From the NCBI GenBank assembly GCA_903853285.1, contig CAINTF010000225.1, positions 1 to 14,598 of the forward strand: DNA of 14,598 bases, written 5' to 3'. This DNA comes from an uncultured Acidimicrobium sp. Lineage in GTDB: Bacteria; Actinomycetota; Acidimicrobiia; Acidimicrobiales; Ilumatobacteraceae. Every line of letters starts with the position of its first letter. The stretch's first letter is position 1. The position numbers were made by a program, and so were the translations under genes. Positions 1-7,942 of this stretch are shown one piece after another. The notes beneath the pieces were generated by a model, which saw only the letters and a list, made by a program, of their open reading frames with translations, was not told where the DNA came from and did no database searches.

Positions 1-149
1 ATCGCAACTTTGATGCGCGCTTTCTCACGGTGTTTATGTTCAACGTCATGTTTGTGTATTACGACCTGGTAGACGACAAAATCTCGGCCGATGACTACCG
101 GGCAATGCTCGCGAACCAGATTCGCAACTCTGCTCTGATTAGTTCTTAA
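1..149 (+). CDS. 3' end of an unidentified protein (partial)
   Basis: Reading frame 3 is open from the window edge to a TAA stop at 147-149 and gives 48 residues, so this is the C-terminus of a gene that starts outside the window. The visible tail begins with an aromatic, hydrophobic stretch (rich in F, M, V and Y, roughly residues 7-20 of the fragment), followed by an acidic segment (DLVDD) and a polar helix-like end. I do not recognise the family; the aromatic stretch is too short and mixed to call a membrane helix with confidence. The stop lies inside the 3' end of recG on the other strand, an 11-base tail-to-tail overlap. In many bacteria rsmD and coaD follow recG, so this convergent gene marks a break from that arrangement. 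Confidence 0.55.
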   Translation, partial: RNFDARFLTVFMFNVMFVYYDLVDDKISADDYRAMLANQIRNSALISS

Positions 150-2265
150 ACAAAAACTCTGCGTCCTGGGGCGTCAGCAACAGATCGAGTTCATCCAGCA
201 ATCCTGCGTTATTGGTCATTGTTGGATCGGCATCGACGATTGAAAATGCCGCCTCGCGTGCCATATCAATCAAATCTCTGTCTCGCCGCAAAGATGCCAG
301 CTTCAAGTCGCTGGCGCCCTTTTGCATCGAATTCATGAGAGTACCCTCACCCCGCAACTCCAGATCAACCTCTGCCAAATAGAAACCATCGGTCGATTCG
401 ACCAAGGCATCTACGCGGGGTGACGAAATTTCGGGGTCTTTGGTTTGCAACCAGCACTGCGATGCAATACTTCCTCGCCCAACACGACCTCGTAACTGGT
501 GCAATTGCGCGATACCAAAACGATCAGCGTCGAGCACCGCCATCACCGTCGCATTTGGCACATCAACCCCTACCTCAATAACGGTCGTTGCAACGAGCAC
601 ATCCAATTTTCGATCCCGAAACTTATTCATCGTTTCTTCTTTGTCTGCAGAACTCATGCGTCCGTGCAACAAACCCAACCGGAGCCCCTGCAACTCGCCC
701 ACCTGCAAATCGGCAAAGATTTTTTCTGCAGAAGCAACTTCAATTTTGTCGCTTTCTAAAACAAGCGGGCAGACAACGAAGGCTTGCTGTTTTTGAGCAA
801 CAGCGTCGCGAATGTTCGACCACATCAGCGCCTCTAACAGCGGACCTGCGGCCCACTTCGTAACAATTGGCGTGCGACCCGGTGGTAATTCATCAAGCAC
901 ACTCACATCCAAATCGCCGTACACCGTCATTGCTGCTGTGCGTGGTATCGGTGTTGCAGTCATCACCAACACATCTGGTGTGCTCGTCGAACTGCCCTTT
1001 TGCGAAAGAGCAGCGCGCTGCTCAACACCAAAACGATGTTGCTCATCAATGACCACTACACCAAGACTGTTAAACACCACTCCGTCCTGAATCAGTGCGT
1101 GCGTGCCAACAACGATGTCGACACCGCCACTCGCCAAGTCGCTCAACACCTGCTTGCGTTTTTCACCCGTGATGCGACCCGTCAACAGCTCAACACGCAA
1201 TGGTCGGTCACCAAAAAGATTTTGAGAATCAGGTACTTGTAAATCCTTTACAAGTTGCTGAATCCCAGCAAAATGTTGTTCAGCCAACACTTCGGTCGGC
1301 GCCATGATTGCTCCCTGATGCCGCCCTTGAACGGCGGTGAGCATCGCAGCAACCGCAACAACTGTTTTACCGCTACCCACATCACCCTGCAGGAGTCGAT
1401 GCATTGGGTGAGGCCCTGCAAGATCCGTAATGATGTCATTGATTACTCGTCGCTGCGCGCCAGTAAGTCCAAAGGGCAAAGCAGTAATGAATCGATCCAC
1501 AAGTTTGTTATCAACAGTGTGTTTAATTCCGCGCGAGTCACGCTCAAACGCGCGCTTTCGGGCAACGAGCACGAGTTGCACGCGAAGTAACTCGTCAAAC
1601 GCCAACCGACGGCGCGCTTCATTTTTTAACGCAATGCTTTCGGGCATGTGGATATTCCACAGTGCGGTAGTGCGATCTACGAGTTCATATTTTTCTCGCA
1701 CCGAAAGATTCACCGGATCGAGAAGTCCGCGAGTCTTACAACGCTCTAGGGCATTTTCAATCCAACCTGCGATCTCCCAAGTTGAAAGACCTGCCTTTTC
1801 GCTTTGTGGATAGATCGGAACAATGCGACCCGTGCGATCACCGATGAGATCGATGATTGGGTTGGTCATCTGCAACACGCCTCGATACATATCCGCTTTT
1901 CCGAACATGGCAATTTGCAGACCTTCACTCAGTTGCCGAGCACGCCATGGCTGATTAAAAAATACGGCGGTCACACGACCGGACCCATCGCCAACGTTGA
2001 CCGTAACCAACGAACGTCCGCCCTTCATCGGAATCTTCGCAACCTTGCGCACTTCCACAAGCACCAGTGCTTCTTGGCCTGGAACCAAATCGCTCACGCG
2101 AGCTTCAGCAGTGCGATCCACCCATCGACGCGGATACGTGGTGAGCAACTCGAGCACATTGTCGATTCCGTATTCGTGCAGCGACGCTTTGCGCTTCTCG
2201 CCAACGCCTTTCAATATCTCTACATCGAGCCCTGCTAGTTCACGCAGTGTGATTTCGCCCGTCAT
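139..2265 (-). CDS. recG: ATP-dependent DNA helicase RecG
   Basis: RecG is a superfamily 2 double-strand DNA translocase that remodels stalled replication forks and Holliday junctions. The 708-residue protein has the usual family length. An N-terminal segment (about 1-60, with the YPRRWVDR signature) leads into the OB-fold wedge domain (about 65-150) that splits the fork. The ATPase shows Walker A GDVGSGKT (294-301), motif Ia APTEVLAEQH, the Walker B box DEQHRFGV (407-414), motif III TATPIPRT and motif VI QLRGRVGRG. The C-terminal region carries the RGEGT...LKLA...RD...AR pattern typical of the TRG-like hook. The ATG at 2265 lies 12 bases after the stop of the FakA-like gene, with no strong ribosome site, so it is probably read from the same transcript. 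The yloV/fakA-recG linkage is also known in Firmicutes (Bacillus subtilis ylo region). The 3' end overlaps a convergent gene by 11 bases. Confidence 0.97.
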   Translation of the reverse strand: MTGEITLRELAGLDVEILKGVGEKRKASLHEYGIDNVLELLTTYPRRWVDRTAEARVSDLVPGQEALVLVEVRKVAKIPMKGGRSLVTVNVGDGSGRVTAVFFNQPWRARQLSEGLQIAMFGKADMYRGVLQMTNPIIDLIGDRTGRIVPIYPQSEKAGLSTWEIAGWIENALERCKTRGLLDPVNLSVREKYELVDRTTALWNIHMPESIALKNEARRRLAFDELLRVQLVLVARKRAFERDSRGIKHTVDNKLVDRFITALPFGLTGAQRRVINDIITDLAGPHPMHRLLQGDVGSGKTVVAVAAMLTAVQGRHQGAIMAPTEVLAEQHFAGIQQLVKDLQVPDSQNLFGDRPLRVELLTGRITGEKRKQVLSDLASGGVDIVVGTHALIQDGVVFNSLGVVVIDEQHRFGVEQRAALSQKGSSTSTPDVLVMTATPIPRTAAMTVYGDLDVSVLDELPPGRTPIVTKWAAGPLLEALMWSNIRDAVAQKQQAFVVCPLVLESDKIEVASAEKIFADLQVGELQGLRLGLLHGRMSSADKEETMNKFRDRKLDVLVATTVIEVGVDVPNATVMAVLDADRFGIAQLHQLRGRVGRGSIASQCWLQTKDPEISSPRVDALVESTDGFYLAEVDLELRGEGTLMNSMQKGASDLKLASLRRDRDLIDMAREAAFSIVDADPTMTNNAGLLDELDLLLTPQDAEFLFKN

Positions 2266-2277
2266 GCGGGACTCGTG

Positions 2278-3954
2278 CTACTCGACACCAAACAAAAATG
2301 GATACAAAGGCTGCCCACCAGGATGGACTTCAACTTCCACATCTGGGTGTTTTTCAGCCATGTACGCGATGATCTCTTCTGTCGCTCGCGCTGTCGCCAA
2401 GTTGCCAGTGATCACCGTGAGCAATTCGCCTTTTCCATTCAAAAGTTGATCAAGCAGCTGTGTCGCGGCCAAAACCATGGTGCTTCCAATTGCTACAACA
2501 CCATCGCCGCGCACGAGACCAATCCAGTCGCCATTCTTTACTTCACCTGCATCAGTGTTGGTATCTCGCACGGCCTGTGTCACTTCGCCTGTCGCCACAG
2601 ACTTAGCCGCATCCGACATCGCTTCACAGTTTGAATCAACATCTGCTTCAGGGTCGTACGACACCAGCGCAGCAAGTGCTTCTGGCATTGAACATGTTGG
2701 AACAACACGGACTTCTTTTTTGGTCAGCGCATTCACTTGGTTAGCAACAGGAATAATGTTTTTGTTGTTTGGCAAAATAATCACTTGCTGCGAATTCATG
2801 TGCTCTACTGCATCGAGTAACTCGGCTGTTGATGGGTTAAGTGTCTGTCCTCCAGTGACAACGCCTTGCACGCCCATCTGGCCAAACAACTCGGCAAGTC
2901 CATCACCACTGCAAACAGCGACAACCGCACACTCAACAGCAGGCAACGCCGACACAGCACTTGGCCGCTTGGCAGCTTGGCCCATCTGCGCCTCGCGCTG
3001 CGCATGTTCCTCTTCCATTTCTTCGAAGAGGTCGGTGACACGAATTTTAAATGGCTTGCCGCCCAGCTCAAGTGGCGCTTCTATTGCTGCACCGATGTCG
3101 TTGGTGTGAACATGGCAGTTGTAGAGCCCATCGCCACCGACAACAACTATCGAATCGCCAATCTTGCCCCACGCTTGCATGAACTCTTTTGATTTCGCAT
3201 CATCAATATTGAGCAAGAACATCACTTCATAACGCAACTCACTGACATCTACTTCGCCACTTGTTGAGGCGCGATGCGAAACTGCTTCAAGTTGCTCTTG
3301 GCTCGGTCCGCTTGCCGCGCTTGGTTCTGGCAACGGCTCGCCGTCTACAACGTGCAGTGCTGCATCCATCAACAACATAAAGCCGGCACCACCTGCGTCG
3401 ACCACACCAGCATCTTTCAAGACCGGAAGTTGTTCTGGTGTATTGGCAAGTGCCGTACGTCCTGCAGCGCGAGCGACATGCAACATCGCTGCAAGCGTTG
3501 CTCCATCAGAAGCCGCGCGTTGTGCAGCATCTGCGGTTTCGCGCACAACAGTAAGAATTGTTCCTTCAATTGGCTTCAGCACTGCTTCGTACGATGCAAC
3601 GCTCGCGGCCTTCAGTGCTGCTGCAACCTTTGTGGCACTACCAGGTGTCGCAGTGCGCAGCGTTGTAACAAGACCTCGCAAAATTTGGCTGAGGATCACT
3701 CCGCTATTACCTCGCGCGCCCATGAGAGATCCGTGGCTGATGGCTTCGCAAGTTGGTTCGAGCGCATGATCTGCACCCTCGAGTTCTGTGACGACAGCAT
3801 CGAGTGTGCGCGACATGTTGGTCCCCGTGTCACCGTCGGGCACTGGGTACACATTGAGTAAGTTGATTCCCGCGGCGTGACGCTTCATGGTGTCACGGAA
3901 GGTGATCACTGTGTCGCGCAGGGCCTCGGCCCCAAAGACCTCCAGAACGGGCAT
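2278..3954 (-). CDS. DAK2-domain fusion protein, FakA/YloV family (fatty acid kinase-like ATP-binding subunit)
   Basis: At 558 residues this matches the full-length YloV/FakA family. The N-terminal DhaL-type ATP-binding domain (about 10-200) has INLLNVYPVPDGDTGTNM (30-47), whose aspartates bind the Mg-ATP pair, then GARGNSGVILSQ (79-90), EGTILTV (130-136) and DAGVVDAGGAGF (181-192). The middle region has the family's HVHTND-type motif followed by a charged helix, and the C-terminal part resembles the DegV/FakA fold. In Firmicutes, FakA phosphorylates exogenous fatty acids bound to FakB (DegV) proteins for phospholipid synthesis. No FakB/DegV gene lies in the window, so that substrate is inferred from family membership. 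The gene is first in an operon with recG. A TACGAT hexamer lies exactly 6 bases before the ATG and no Shine-Dalgarno is visible, which suggests a leaderless transcript. The Asp23-like gene often found upstream in Firmicutes is absent. Confidence 0.88.
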   Translation of the reverse strand: MPVLEVFGAEALRDTVITFRDTMKRHAAGINLLNVYPVPDGDTGTNMSRTLDAVVTELEGADHALEPTCEAISHGSLMGARGNSGVILSQILRGLVTTLRTATPGSATKVAAALKAASVASYEAVLKPIEGTILTVVRETADAAQRAASDGATLAAMLHVARAAGRTALANTPEQLPVLKDAGVVDAGGAGFMLLMDAALHVVDGEPLPEPSAASGPSQEQLEAVSHRASTSGEVDVSELRYEVMFLLNIDDAKSKEFMQAWGKIGDSIVVVGGDGLYNCHVHTNDIGAAIEAPLELGGKPFKIRVTDLFEEMEEEHAQREAQMGQAAKRPSAVSALPAVECAVVAVCSGDGLAELFGQMGVQGVVTGGQTLNPSTAELLDAVEHMNSQQVIILPNNKNIIPVANQVNALTKKEVRVVPTCSMPEALAALVSYDPEADVDSNCEAMSDAAKSVATGEVTQAVRDTNTDAGEVKNGDWIGLVRGDGVVAIGSTMVLAATQLLDQLLNGKGELLTVITGNLATARATEEIIAYMAEKHPDVEVEVHPGGQPLYPFLFGVE

Positions 3955-3960
3955 TGATAA

Positions 3961-3966
3961 ATCGTA
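3961..3966 (-). promoter_or_regulatory. -10 box of a leaderless promoter for the FakA-like/recG operon
   Basis: On the - strand, TACGAT (TANNNT class) is followed by six bases (TTATCA) and then the ATG at 3954. A transcript starting 7 bases after the -10 box would begin at the start codon. No purine-rich ribosome site is seen, which fits leaderless initiation, common in Actinobacteria. The identical hexamer at the identical distance precedes the PH-domain gene at 11667. No good -35 is visible; a GGGCT/AGCCC inverted repeat occupies the -35 area. Confidence 0.55.
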
Positions 3967-4129
3967 CAGATTGAGGGCTCAAAAGCCCGAAACATCCACT
4001 CGTGCACCCACAGATATGGGAATATCTCGCCCTCTGATGACCTTCATCACATCGGGCAATACTTCCCGAGCGGATTAAAGCCACTGGGCAAACGGCTGGT
4101 AAATTTGGCGAGTTCGTGTAGCAAAATCT

Positions 4130-4134
4130 GGAGG
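4130..4134 (+). promoter_or_regulatory. Shine-Dalgarno GGAGG that fixes the start of the cold-shock-like gene
   Basis: GGAGG sits 6 bases before the ATG at 4141, which is optimal spacing. It selects this ATG over the upstream in-frame TTG at 4105, because the ribosome site would otherwise lie inside the coding region. It is the clearest ribosome site in the window. Confidence 0.75.
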
Positions 4135-4140
4135 CTCAAG

Positions 4141-4362
4141 ATGCAAGGTGTGATCAAGGCATACGACCCTGCAAGTGGCGATGGCGTCATTATGTGCGAC
4201 AGCGACTTGGCAGATTACGAACTTGCTCCAGGCGCGCTTGATGGCTCAATTTTTCGAATGCTTCGACAAGGTCAGCGCGTGTTGTTCGAAGTTGATGGTG
4301 GTGGTCGTGCTACGAAGTTGCGCCTCGGTTCAGAGCGCGACATGGAGACGCCAGGACATTGA
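4141..4362 (+). CDS. Small cold-shock-domain-like (OB-fold) protein, RNA-binding motifs degenerate
   Basis: The 73-residue product begins [20 protein letters not shown], which follows the opening of cold-shock proteins (MxGxVKWFNxxKGFGFI), and continues with a ...[12 protein letters not shown]...A stretch resembling their last strands (GQxVxFEVxxGxxGxxA). However, the RNP1 position reads SGDGVIM instead of KGFGFI, the RNP2 position reads ADYEL instead of VFVHF, and the WF of strand 1 is AY. The aromatic residues that normally stack on RNA or ssDNA are thus missing. I infer an OB-fold protein of the CspA family that has lost or changed nucleic-acid binding. It is the first gene of an operon with pckG: its TGA stop (4360-4362) overlaps the pckG TTG start, which suggests translational coupling. 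Its role is unknown; it could be a small regulator of PEPCK expression or activity. Confidence 0.75.
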   Translation: MQGVIKAYDPASGDGVIMCDSDLADYELAPGALDGSIFRMLRQGQRVLFEVDGGGRATKLRLGSERDMETPGH

Positions 4363-6149
4363 GCGGTAAATCAAACAACGTTGCCCTCAAGAAATGGGTT
4401 GCCGAGTGGGCCGAGATCTTGCAACCCGACGATGTGTATTGGTGCGACGGTAGCCAAAAAGAATACGACGACTTGTGTGAAGACCTTGTTCTCGCTGGCA
4501 CATTTACCAAACTCGATGAAGGCAAGCGACCAAATTCCCATTGGGCGCACTCAGACCCTGCTGACGTAGCGCGAGTAGAAGACCGCACATTCATTTGTTC
4601 AACAAACAAAGATGATGCAGGGCCAAACAACAACTGGCGCAAACCATCAGAGATGCGCGCAGAGTTGAAAGCTTTATATGCCGGCGCTATGCGCGGACGC
4701 ATGATGTATGTCGTTCCATTCTCTATGGGTCCACTCGGTTCACCCATTGCACACATTGGCGTACAACTCACTGACAGCGCATACGTCGCAGTGAGCATGC
4801 GCATCATGACGCGCATGGGCCAAGGTGCACTTGATGCGCTCGGCAACGACCAGTGGGTTCCTTGCTTGCATTCTGTTGGCGCCCCTCTTGAAGCAGGTCA
4901 AAAAGATTCTGCATGGCCATGCAATCCAGATAACAAATACATCGCTCACTTCCCCGACACTCGTGAGATCTGGAGCTATGGCTCGGGATACGGCGGCAAT
5001 GCATTGTTGGGCAAGAAGTGCTTCGCTCTGCGTATCGCAAGTGTGATGGCTCGTGATGACGGCTGGCTGGCCGAGCACATGCTCATTCTCAAACTCACCA
5101 ATCCAGAAGGTGCGCATAAATACATTGCCGCAGCGTTTCCTTCGGCATGTGGCAAAACCAATCTTGCAATGCTTGTTCCAACCATTCCGGGCTGGAAAGC
5201 CGAAACCATTGGTGATGACATTTGTTGGATGAAGTTTGGACCCGATGGCCAGTTGTATGCGATTAATCCGGAAGCTGGATTCTTTGGCGTTGCACCAGGA
5301 ACTGGTTACGACACGAATGCCAACGCGATGCACACATTGTGGGGCAACAGCATTTACACAAACACCGCTCTCACCCCAGACGGCGACGTGTGGTGGGAAG
5401 GAATGACAGACACCAAGCCTGCGCGCGCAACAGACTGGCGTAACCAACCTTGGACACCAGAATCAGAAACACCTGCAGCACATCCAAACGCGCGATTCAC
5501 TGCGCCTGCTGCGCAGTGCCCTTCTATTGCACCAGAGTGGCAAGACCCTGCGGGTGTGCCAATTTCCGCAATTCTGTTTGGCGGTCGCCGACGTACAACG
5601 GTTCCACTTGTTACTCAGGCATTCGACTGGAACCACGGTGTGTTCTTAGGTTCAATCATGGCTTCCGAAACAACAGCGGCTGCTGGTGGAGCAGTTGGAA
5701 AATTGCGCTTTGACCCAATGGCGATGCTTCCATTCTGTGGCTACAACATGGCCGACTACTTCAAGCATTGGCTCTCAATCGGTACAAAAACCGAAGCAAG
5801 CAAATTGCCGCAAATCTTTTTTGTTAATTGGTTCCGTCGCGATGAAGATGGTCGTTTCATGTGGCCGGGCTACGGCGAAAACAGTCGCGTGCTCAAGTGG
5901 GTCTTCGAGCGCACCGACGGTCAGGTTGGAGCAGATAGAACCGCAATTGGATTCTTGCCAGCCCCTGGCACACTCGATATCGACGGTCTCAATGTGAGTG
6001 AAGCAGACATGCAAGTGTTGCTCAGCGTCGACAATGACGGATGGCGCGATGCAGTGCCTCAAATTCGCGAGCACTATGCAGCATTTGGCGATCGATTGCC
6101 ACAGCAACTTGGCGCGTCGCTCGACTCGCTCGAAGCCGCCCTCGCCTAA
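4359..6149 (+). CDS. pckG: Phosphoenolpyruvate carboxykinase (GTP)
   Basis: This cytosolic enzyme interconverts oxaloacetate + GTP and phosphoenolpyruvate + GDP + CO2, the first committed step of gluconeogenesis, and may run anaplerotically. At 596 residues it has the normal length for the GTP class. Visible hallmarks are the substrate-site stretch [15 protein letters not shown] (207-221), the Mn-ligand region around K220/K221, H240 and the aspartates of GDDICW (285-290), the GTP P-loop [11 protein letters not shown] (261-271) with the family's reactive cysteine C264, the GFFGVAPGT lid-proximal segment, and [12 protein letters not shown]. The start is TTG at 4359 in a TTGA overlap with the stop of the preceding gene; a GGAG lies 11 bases upstream. 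Its stop is only 9 bases from the stop of the convergent membrane-protein gene, with an inverted repeat spanning both. Confidence 0.97.
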   Translation: MSGKSNNVALKKWVAEWAEILQPDDVYWCDGSQKEYDDLCEDLVLAGTFTKLDEGKRPNSHWAHSDPADVARVEDRTFICSTNKDDAGPNNNWRKPSEMRAELKALYAGAMRGRMMYVVPFSMGPLGSPIAHIGVQLTDSAYVAVSMRIMTRMGQGALDALGNDQWVPCLHSVGAPLEAGQKDSAWPCNPDNKYIAHFPDTREIWSYGSGYGGNALLGKKCFALRIASVMARDDGWLAEHMLILKLTNPEGAHKYIAAAFPSACGKTNLAMLVPTIPGWKAETIGDDICWMKFGPDGQLYAINPEAGFFGVAPGTGYDTNANAMHTLWGNSIYTNTALTPDGDVWWEGMTDTKPARATDWRNQPWTPESETPAAHPNARFTAPAAQCPSIAPEWQDPAGVPISAILFGGRRRTTVPLVTQAFDWNHGVFLGSIMASETTAAAGGAVGKLRFDPMAMLPFCGYNMADYFKHWLSIGTKTEASKLPQIFFVNWFRRDEDGRFMWPGYGENSRVLKWVFERTDGQVGADRTAIGFLPAPGTLDIDGLNVSEADMQVLLSVDNDGWRDAVPQIREHYAAFGDRLPQQLGASLDSLEAALA

Positions 6150-6165
6150 CTAGAGAATTTAGGCG
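6143..6165. terminator. Inverted repeat between convergent genes, possible bidirectional terminator
   Basis: CGCCTAA (6143-6149) pairs with TTAGGCG (6159-6165) around a 9-base loop, giving a perfect 7-bp stem that contains the stop codons of both pckG and the convergent membrane-protein gene. There is no clear U-tract on either strand, so intrinsic termination would be weak; the repeat may simply arise because both genes end in GCC TAA. Confidence 0.35.
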
Positions 6166-6536
6166 GCTTGGCCGACAAGCATTGCGCGGATTGCCAAGCC
6201 CATCAGAAATAGGCCACCGAATCCGTACAACAAATACACGCGGCTCTTCAACTGTGCACGGTATGAATAAATGATTGCAATCGCGATAATTGCAACGAAG
6301 CCATAGAACGCGTGAAACTGTGGAAACTCGCGCTTGTCTCGATTAACCATGATTACGCCAAGAATCACTTGGATAAAAACGCTGATCTGAGTGAAAGCGG
6401 TAAACCACCACAGAGCACGACTGCGCAGTGCAACAACTTTGTGTGCACTCAAAGCCCAAATACCTGCAAGCGCATTTCCGATAATCACGACCCATGCCCA
6501 ACTCGTGTGCAGATTGAGCAGTGTTGTTGCGTCCAT
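6159..6536 (-). CDS. Small four-helix integral membrane protein of unknown function
   Basis: The 125-residue product is almost entirely membrane: predicted helices at about 12-33, 41-64, 74-92 and 98-121, with a short charged loop (NRDKRE, 65-70) between helices 2 and 3. Histidines H10, H32 and H75 lie at or near helix ends. Such placement is seen in small heme-binding membrane proteins, but I cannot confirm heme ligation and do not recognise a named family. There is no signal peptide separate from helix 1. It is the last gene of a five-gene - strand run, 12 bases after the phosphatase stop, with only a weak purine stretch (AAAGAG) before the ATG. Its 3' end shares an inverted repeat with pckG. 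Confidence 0.7.
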   Translation of the reverse strand: MDATTLLNLHTSWAWVVIIGNALAGIWALSAHKVVALRSRALWWFTAFTQISVFIQVILGVIMVNRDKREFPQFHAFYGFVAIIAIAIIYSYRAQLKSRVYLLYGFGGLFLMGLAIRAMLVGQAA

Positions 6537-6548
6537 GACTCTTTGAAT

Positions 6549-7112
6549 CTAGCGGATCAGCGTGTCGGCTTCGTGGCCGCCCTGCATGAGAGAAAGTTTG
6601 CCGGTCGTATCGCGTTCAAAAATCGTGATCGAACAATTATCAAGACTGCGAATCACGAGCCGATCATCACCCAGCACTCCTCCGATCACTGCATTGATCG
6701 CAATGAAGTGACTGAAAATTACGGCATCGTTTTGGATCGCTCGCGCAAATTCGGTGATGCAATCTCGATATGCAACGTAGTCAGACCCGAGCTCGCTCCA
6801 TGTTCCCTGCATCGCCTGGCGTAACCAAACAATCCGGTCACTCATTTCGACACCTTTGGGTGAAGGTATTTCCGAAACCTCGGCACACACCTTTGGCGCA
6901 ACCTTCCACATCTGCGCCAATGGTGCTGCGGTTTGTTGACAACGCAGTAGCGGACTCGTGATGATGTTGCCGAGTTGCAGCGACTGCATCTCAACTGCTG
7001 CTTCCCGCGCTTGTGCGTGTCCAAGTTCATCCAAACCTGGATCGAGTGCTGTGTCCCAGCCCGCCGATGCTCGACCATGGCGAACCATATATATACGGCT
7101 TAAACGAGTCAC
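6549..7112 (-). CDS. Histidine phosphatase superfamily protein (phosphoglycerate-mutase-like)
   Basis: This 187-residue protein belongs to the branch 1 histidine phosphatase fold. The RHG signature with the phospho-accepting histidine is at 11-13 (H12), SPLLRCQQTA gives the second phosphate-binding arginine (R57), a likely proton donor is E81 in EVSEIPSP, and FSHFIAIN holds the second catalytic histidine (H135). The usual SHG at that site is SHF here. The substrate cannot be told from sequence; family members act on phosphosugars, phospholipid head-group intermediates or protein phosphohistidine. The GTG at 7112 is chosen because the next in-frame ATG (residue 9) would remove most of the first beta strand before RHG. 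The gene starts 20 bases after the deacetylase stop in the same operon; no strong ribosome site is seen. Confidence 0.88.
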   Translation of the reverse strand: MTRLSRIYMVRHGRASAGWDTALDPGLDELGHAQAREAAVEMQSLQLGNIITSPLLRCQQTAAPLAQMWKVAPKVCAEVSEIPSPKGVEMSDRIVWLRQAMQGTWSELGSDYVAYRDCITEFARAIQNDAVIFSHFIAINAVIGGVLGDDRLVIRSLDNCSITIFERDTTGKLSLMQGGHEADTLIR

Positions 7113-7132
7113 AAATATTTATCAGCTATTCG

Positions 7133-7942
7133 CTAGTCAAAGAGCCAGGCGTCTCGCGGAGGACCACTCTCGCCGATCTTCGTAAACCATTCGTGACCAA
7201 ACGTCATCTGAAAGATTTCTGGGCTCATATTGCCAAGAAAATTTGTGTCAGTTATTTGGCTTGCATGACAAGAAATTGCTTTGCGCTTGAGGTCTGAATA
7301 CTCTCTCACATCAACACGATGCGAAATCGCGCTTGCTGGCTCGCCCATCGGGTTGCCGTCATCCGCAGGCCCATCCGGATTGAAGTCGTCTGGCGCAGCA
7401 CCGTCTGGCAATTGCGCTGCATGTTCTTTTGCCATCTCATAGACCATTCGAAAATGATCTCTATTCATCGTCGTTTCAAATACATTTTTAGTTCCTGCGA
7501 TTGCTGCTGCGCGATGCCCAACTTTGTGCACTTGAATGTGATCTGGGTGTCCATAGTTGCCGTGCCAGTCATACACCGTCACAACATCTGCGTGTTCTTC
7601 GATCAACACATCGGCAAGCCGCTGTGCAGCTTCTTCGACATCGGCCGCAATAAATGCTCCTGGCAAAGTATTTTGCTCCCAGCCAGTCATGCCAGAGTCG
7701 CAGTATCCGAGCCACACCAGTCGGTGTACTCCGAGTACCTCACATGAAGCTTGGGTTTCACGTTTACGGCGATCCATCAGTGTCTCTCCTGGAGCAAGAT
7801 CGTCCGGAATTTGACCATGATCACCGTTTGTGGCGACTACCAAGACGACGCGATGACCGTCTCGAGATGCTCGGGCGAGCGAGCCGCCCATAATCAAACT
7901 CTCATCATCTGGATGGGCGTGGAACGCGACGACTGTGCCCAT
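7133..7942 (-). CDS. PIG-L family (LmbE-like) deacetylase, MshB/Mca-like
   Basis: The 269-residue protein has the zinc-binding AHPDDE motif (9-14; H10 and D13) and the second motif GHPDHIQVH (131-139; H135 the third expected ligand), defining the PIG-L/LmbE amidase fold. In Actinobacteria the best-known members are MshB, which deacetylates GlcNAc-Ins in mycothiol synthesis, and Mca, which cleaves mycothiol S-conjugates. The context YDWHGNYGHPDH and CHASQI near the C-terminus fit that pair, but I cannot choose between them; other PIG-L substrates are possible. The ATG overlaps the stop of the upstream racemase gene (TAATG), and AGGAAG lies about 10 bases upstream within the racemase end, so translation is probably coupled. 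The phosphatase gene follows after 20 bases. Confidence 0.87.
   Translation of the reverse strand: MGTVVAFHAHPDDESLIMGGSLARASRDGHRVVLVVATNGDHGQIPDDLAPGETLMDRRKRETQASCEVLGVHRLVWLGYCDSGMTGWEQNTLPGAFIAADVEEAAQRLADVLIEEHADVVTVYDWHGNYGHPDHIQVHKVGHRAAAIAGTKNVFETTMNRDHFRMVYEMAKEHAAQLPDGAAPDDFNPDGPADDGNPMGEPASAISHRVDVREYSDLKRKAISCHASQITDTNFLGNMSPEIFQMTFGHEWFTKIGESGPPRDAWLFD

Larger units (their letters stand above)
3955..4140. other. Divergent intergenic region with four short inverted repeats
   Basis: This 186-base gap separates two divergent operons and must hold both promoters. It contains four consecutive perfect inverted repeats: GGGCT-N4-AGCCC (3975-3988), AGATAT-N4-ATATCT (4012-4027), TGATG-N5-CATCA (4035-4049) and TCGGG-N8-CCCGA (4052-4069). 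A possible -10 box for the + strand operon is TAAATT at 4100-4105, with no convincing -35, and the ribosome site of the cold-shock-like gene is at 4130-4134. An open stretch on the - strand (3979-4047 from its first ATG) would encode 22 residues but has no clear support as a gene. I do not recognise a known riboswitch or tRNA here. Confidence 0.5.

Noticed and set aside
127..163. Direct repeat ACTCTGC (127-133 and 157-163) flanking the recG/partial gene junction
   Set aside because: Seven bases within coding sequence on both sides; expected by chance and no mobile-element features.
3274..3861. 195-codon open frame opposite the FakA-like gene
   Set aside because: Very cysteine and arginine rich with no recognisable motif, fully antisense to a conserved gene.
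4105..4140. TTG start adding 12 residues to the cold-shock-like protein
   Set aside because: It places the GGAGG ribosome site inside the gene; cold-shock proteins start right before the MQGxxK strand.
3955..4140. tRNA or known riboswitch in the divergent gap
   Set aside because: No T-loop consensus (GTTCRANYC) or cloverleaf could be drawn, and TGATGACC only weakly recalls the fluoride riboswitch without its other conserved parts.
4740..5447. 235-codon open frame opposite pckG, and a 178-codon one at 4310-4846
   Set aside because: Both lie antisense to a clear PEP carboxykinase, are cysteine/histidine rich and show no family motifs; they are shadows of codon bias.
7084..7099. Alternating ATATATA tract at the start of the phosphatase gene
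   Set aside because: It encodes the beta strand RIYMV before RHG; too short to suggest phase variation.
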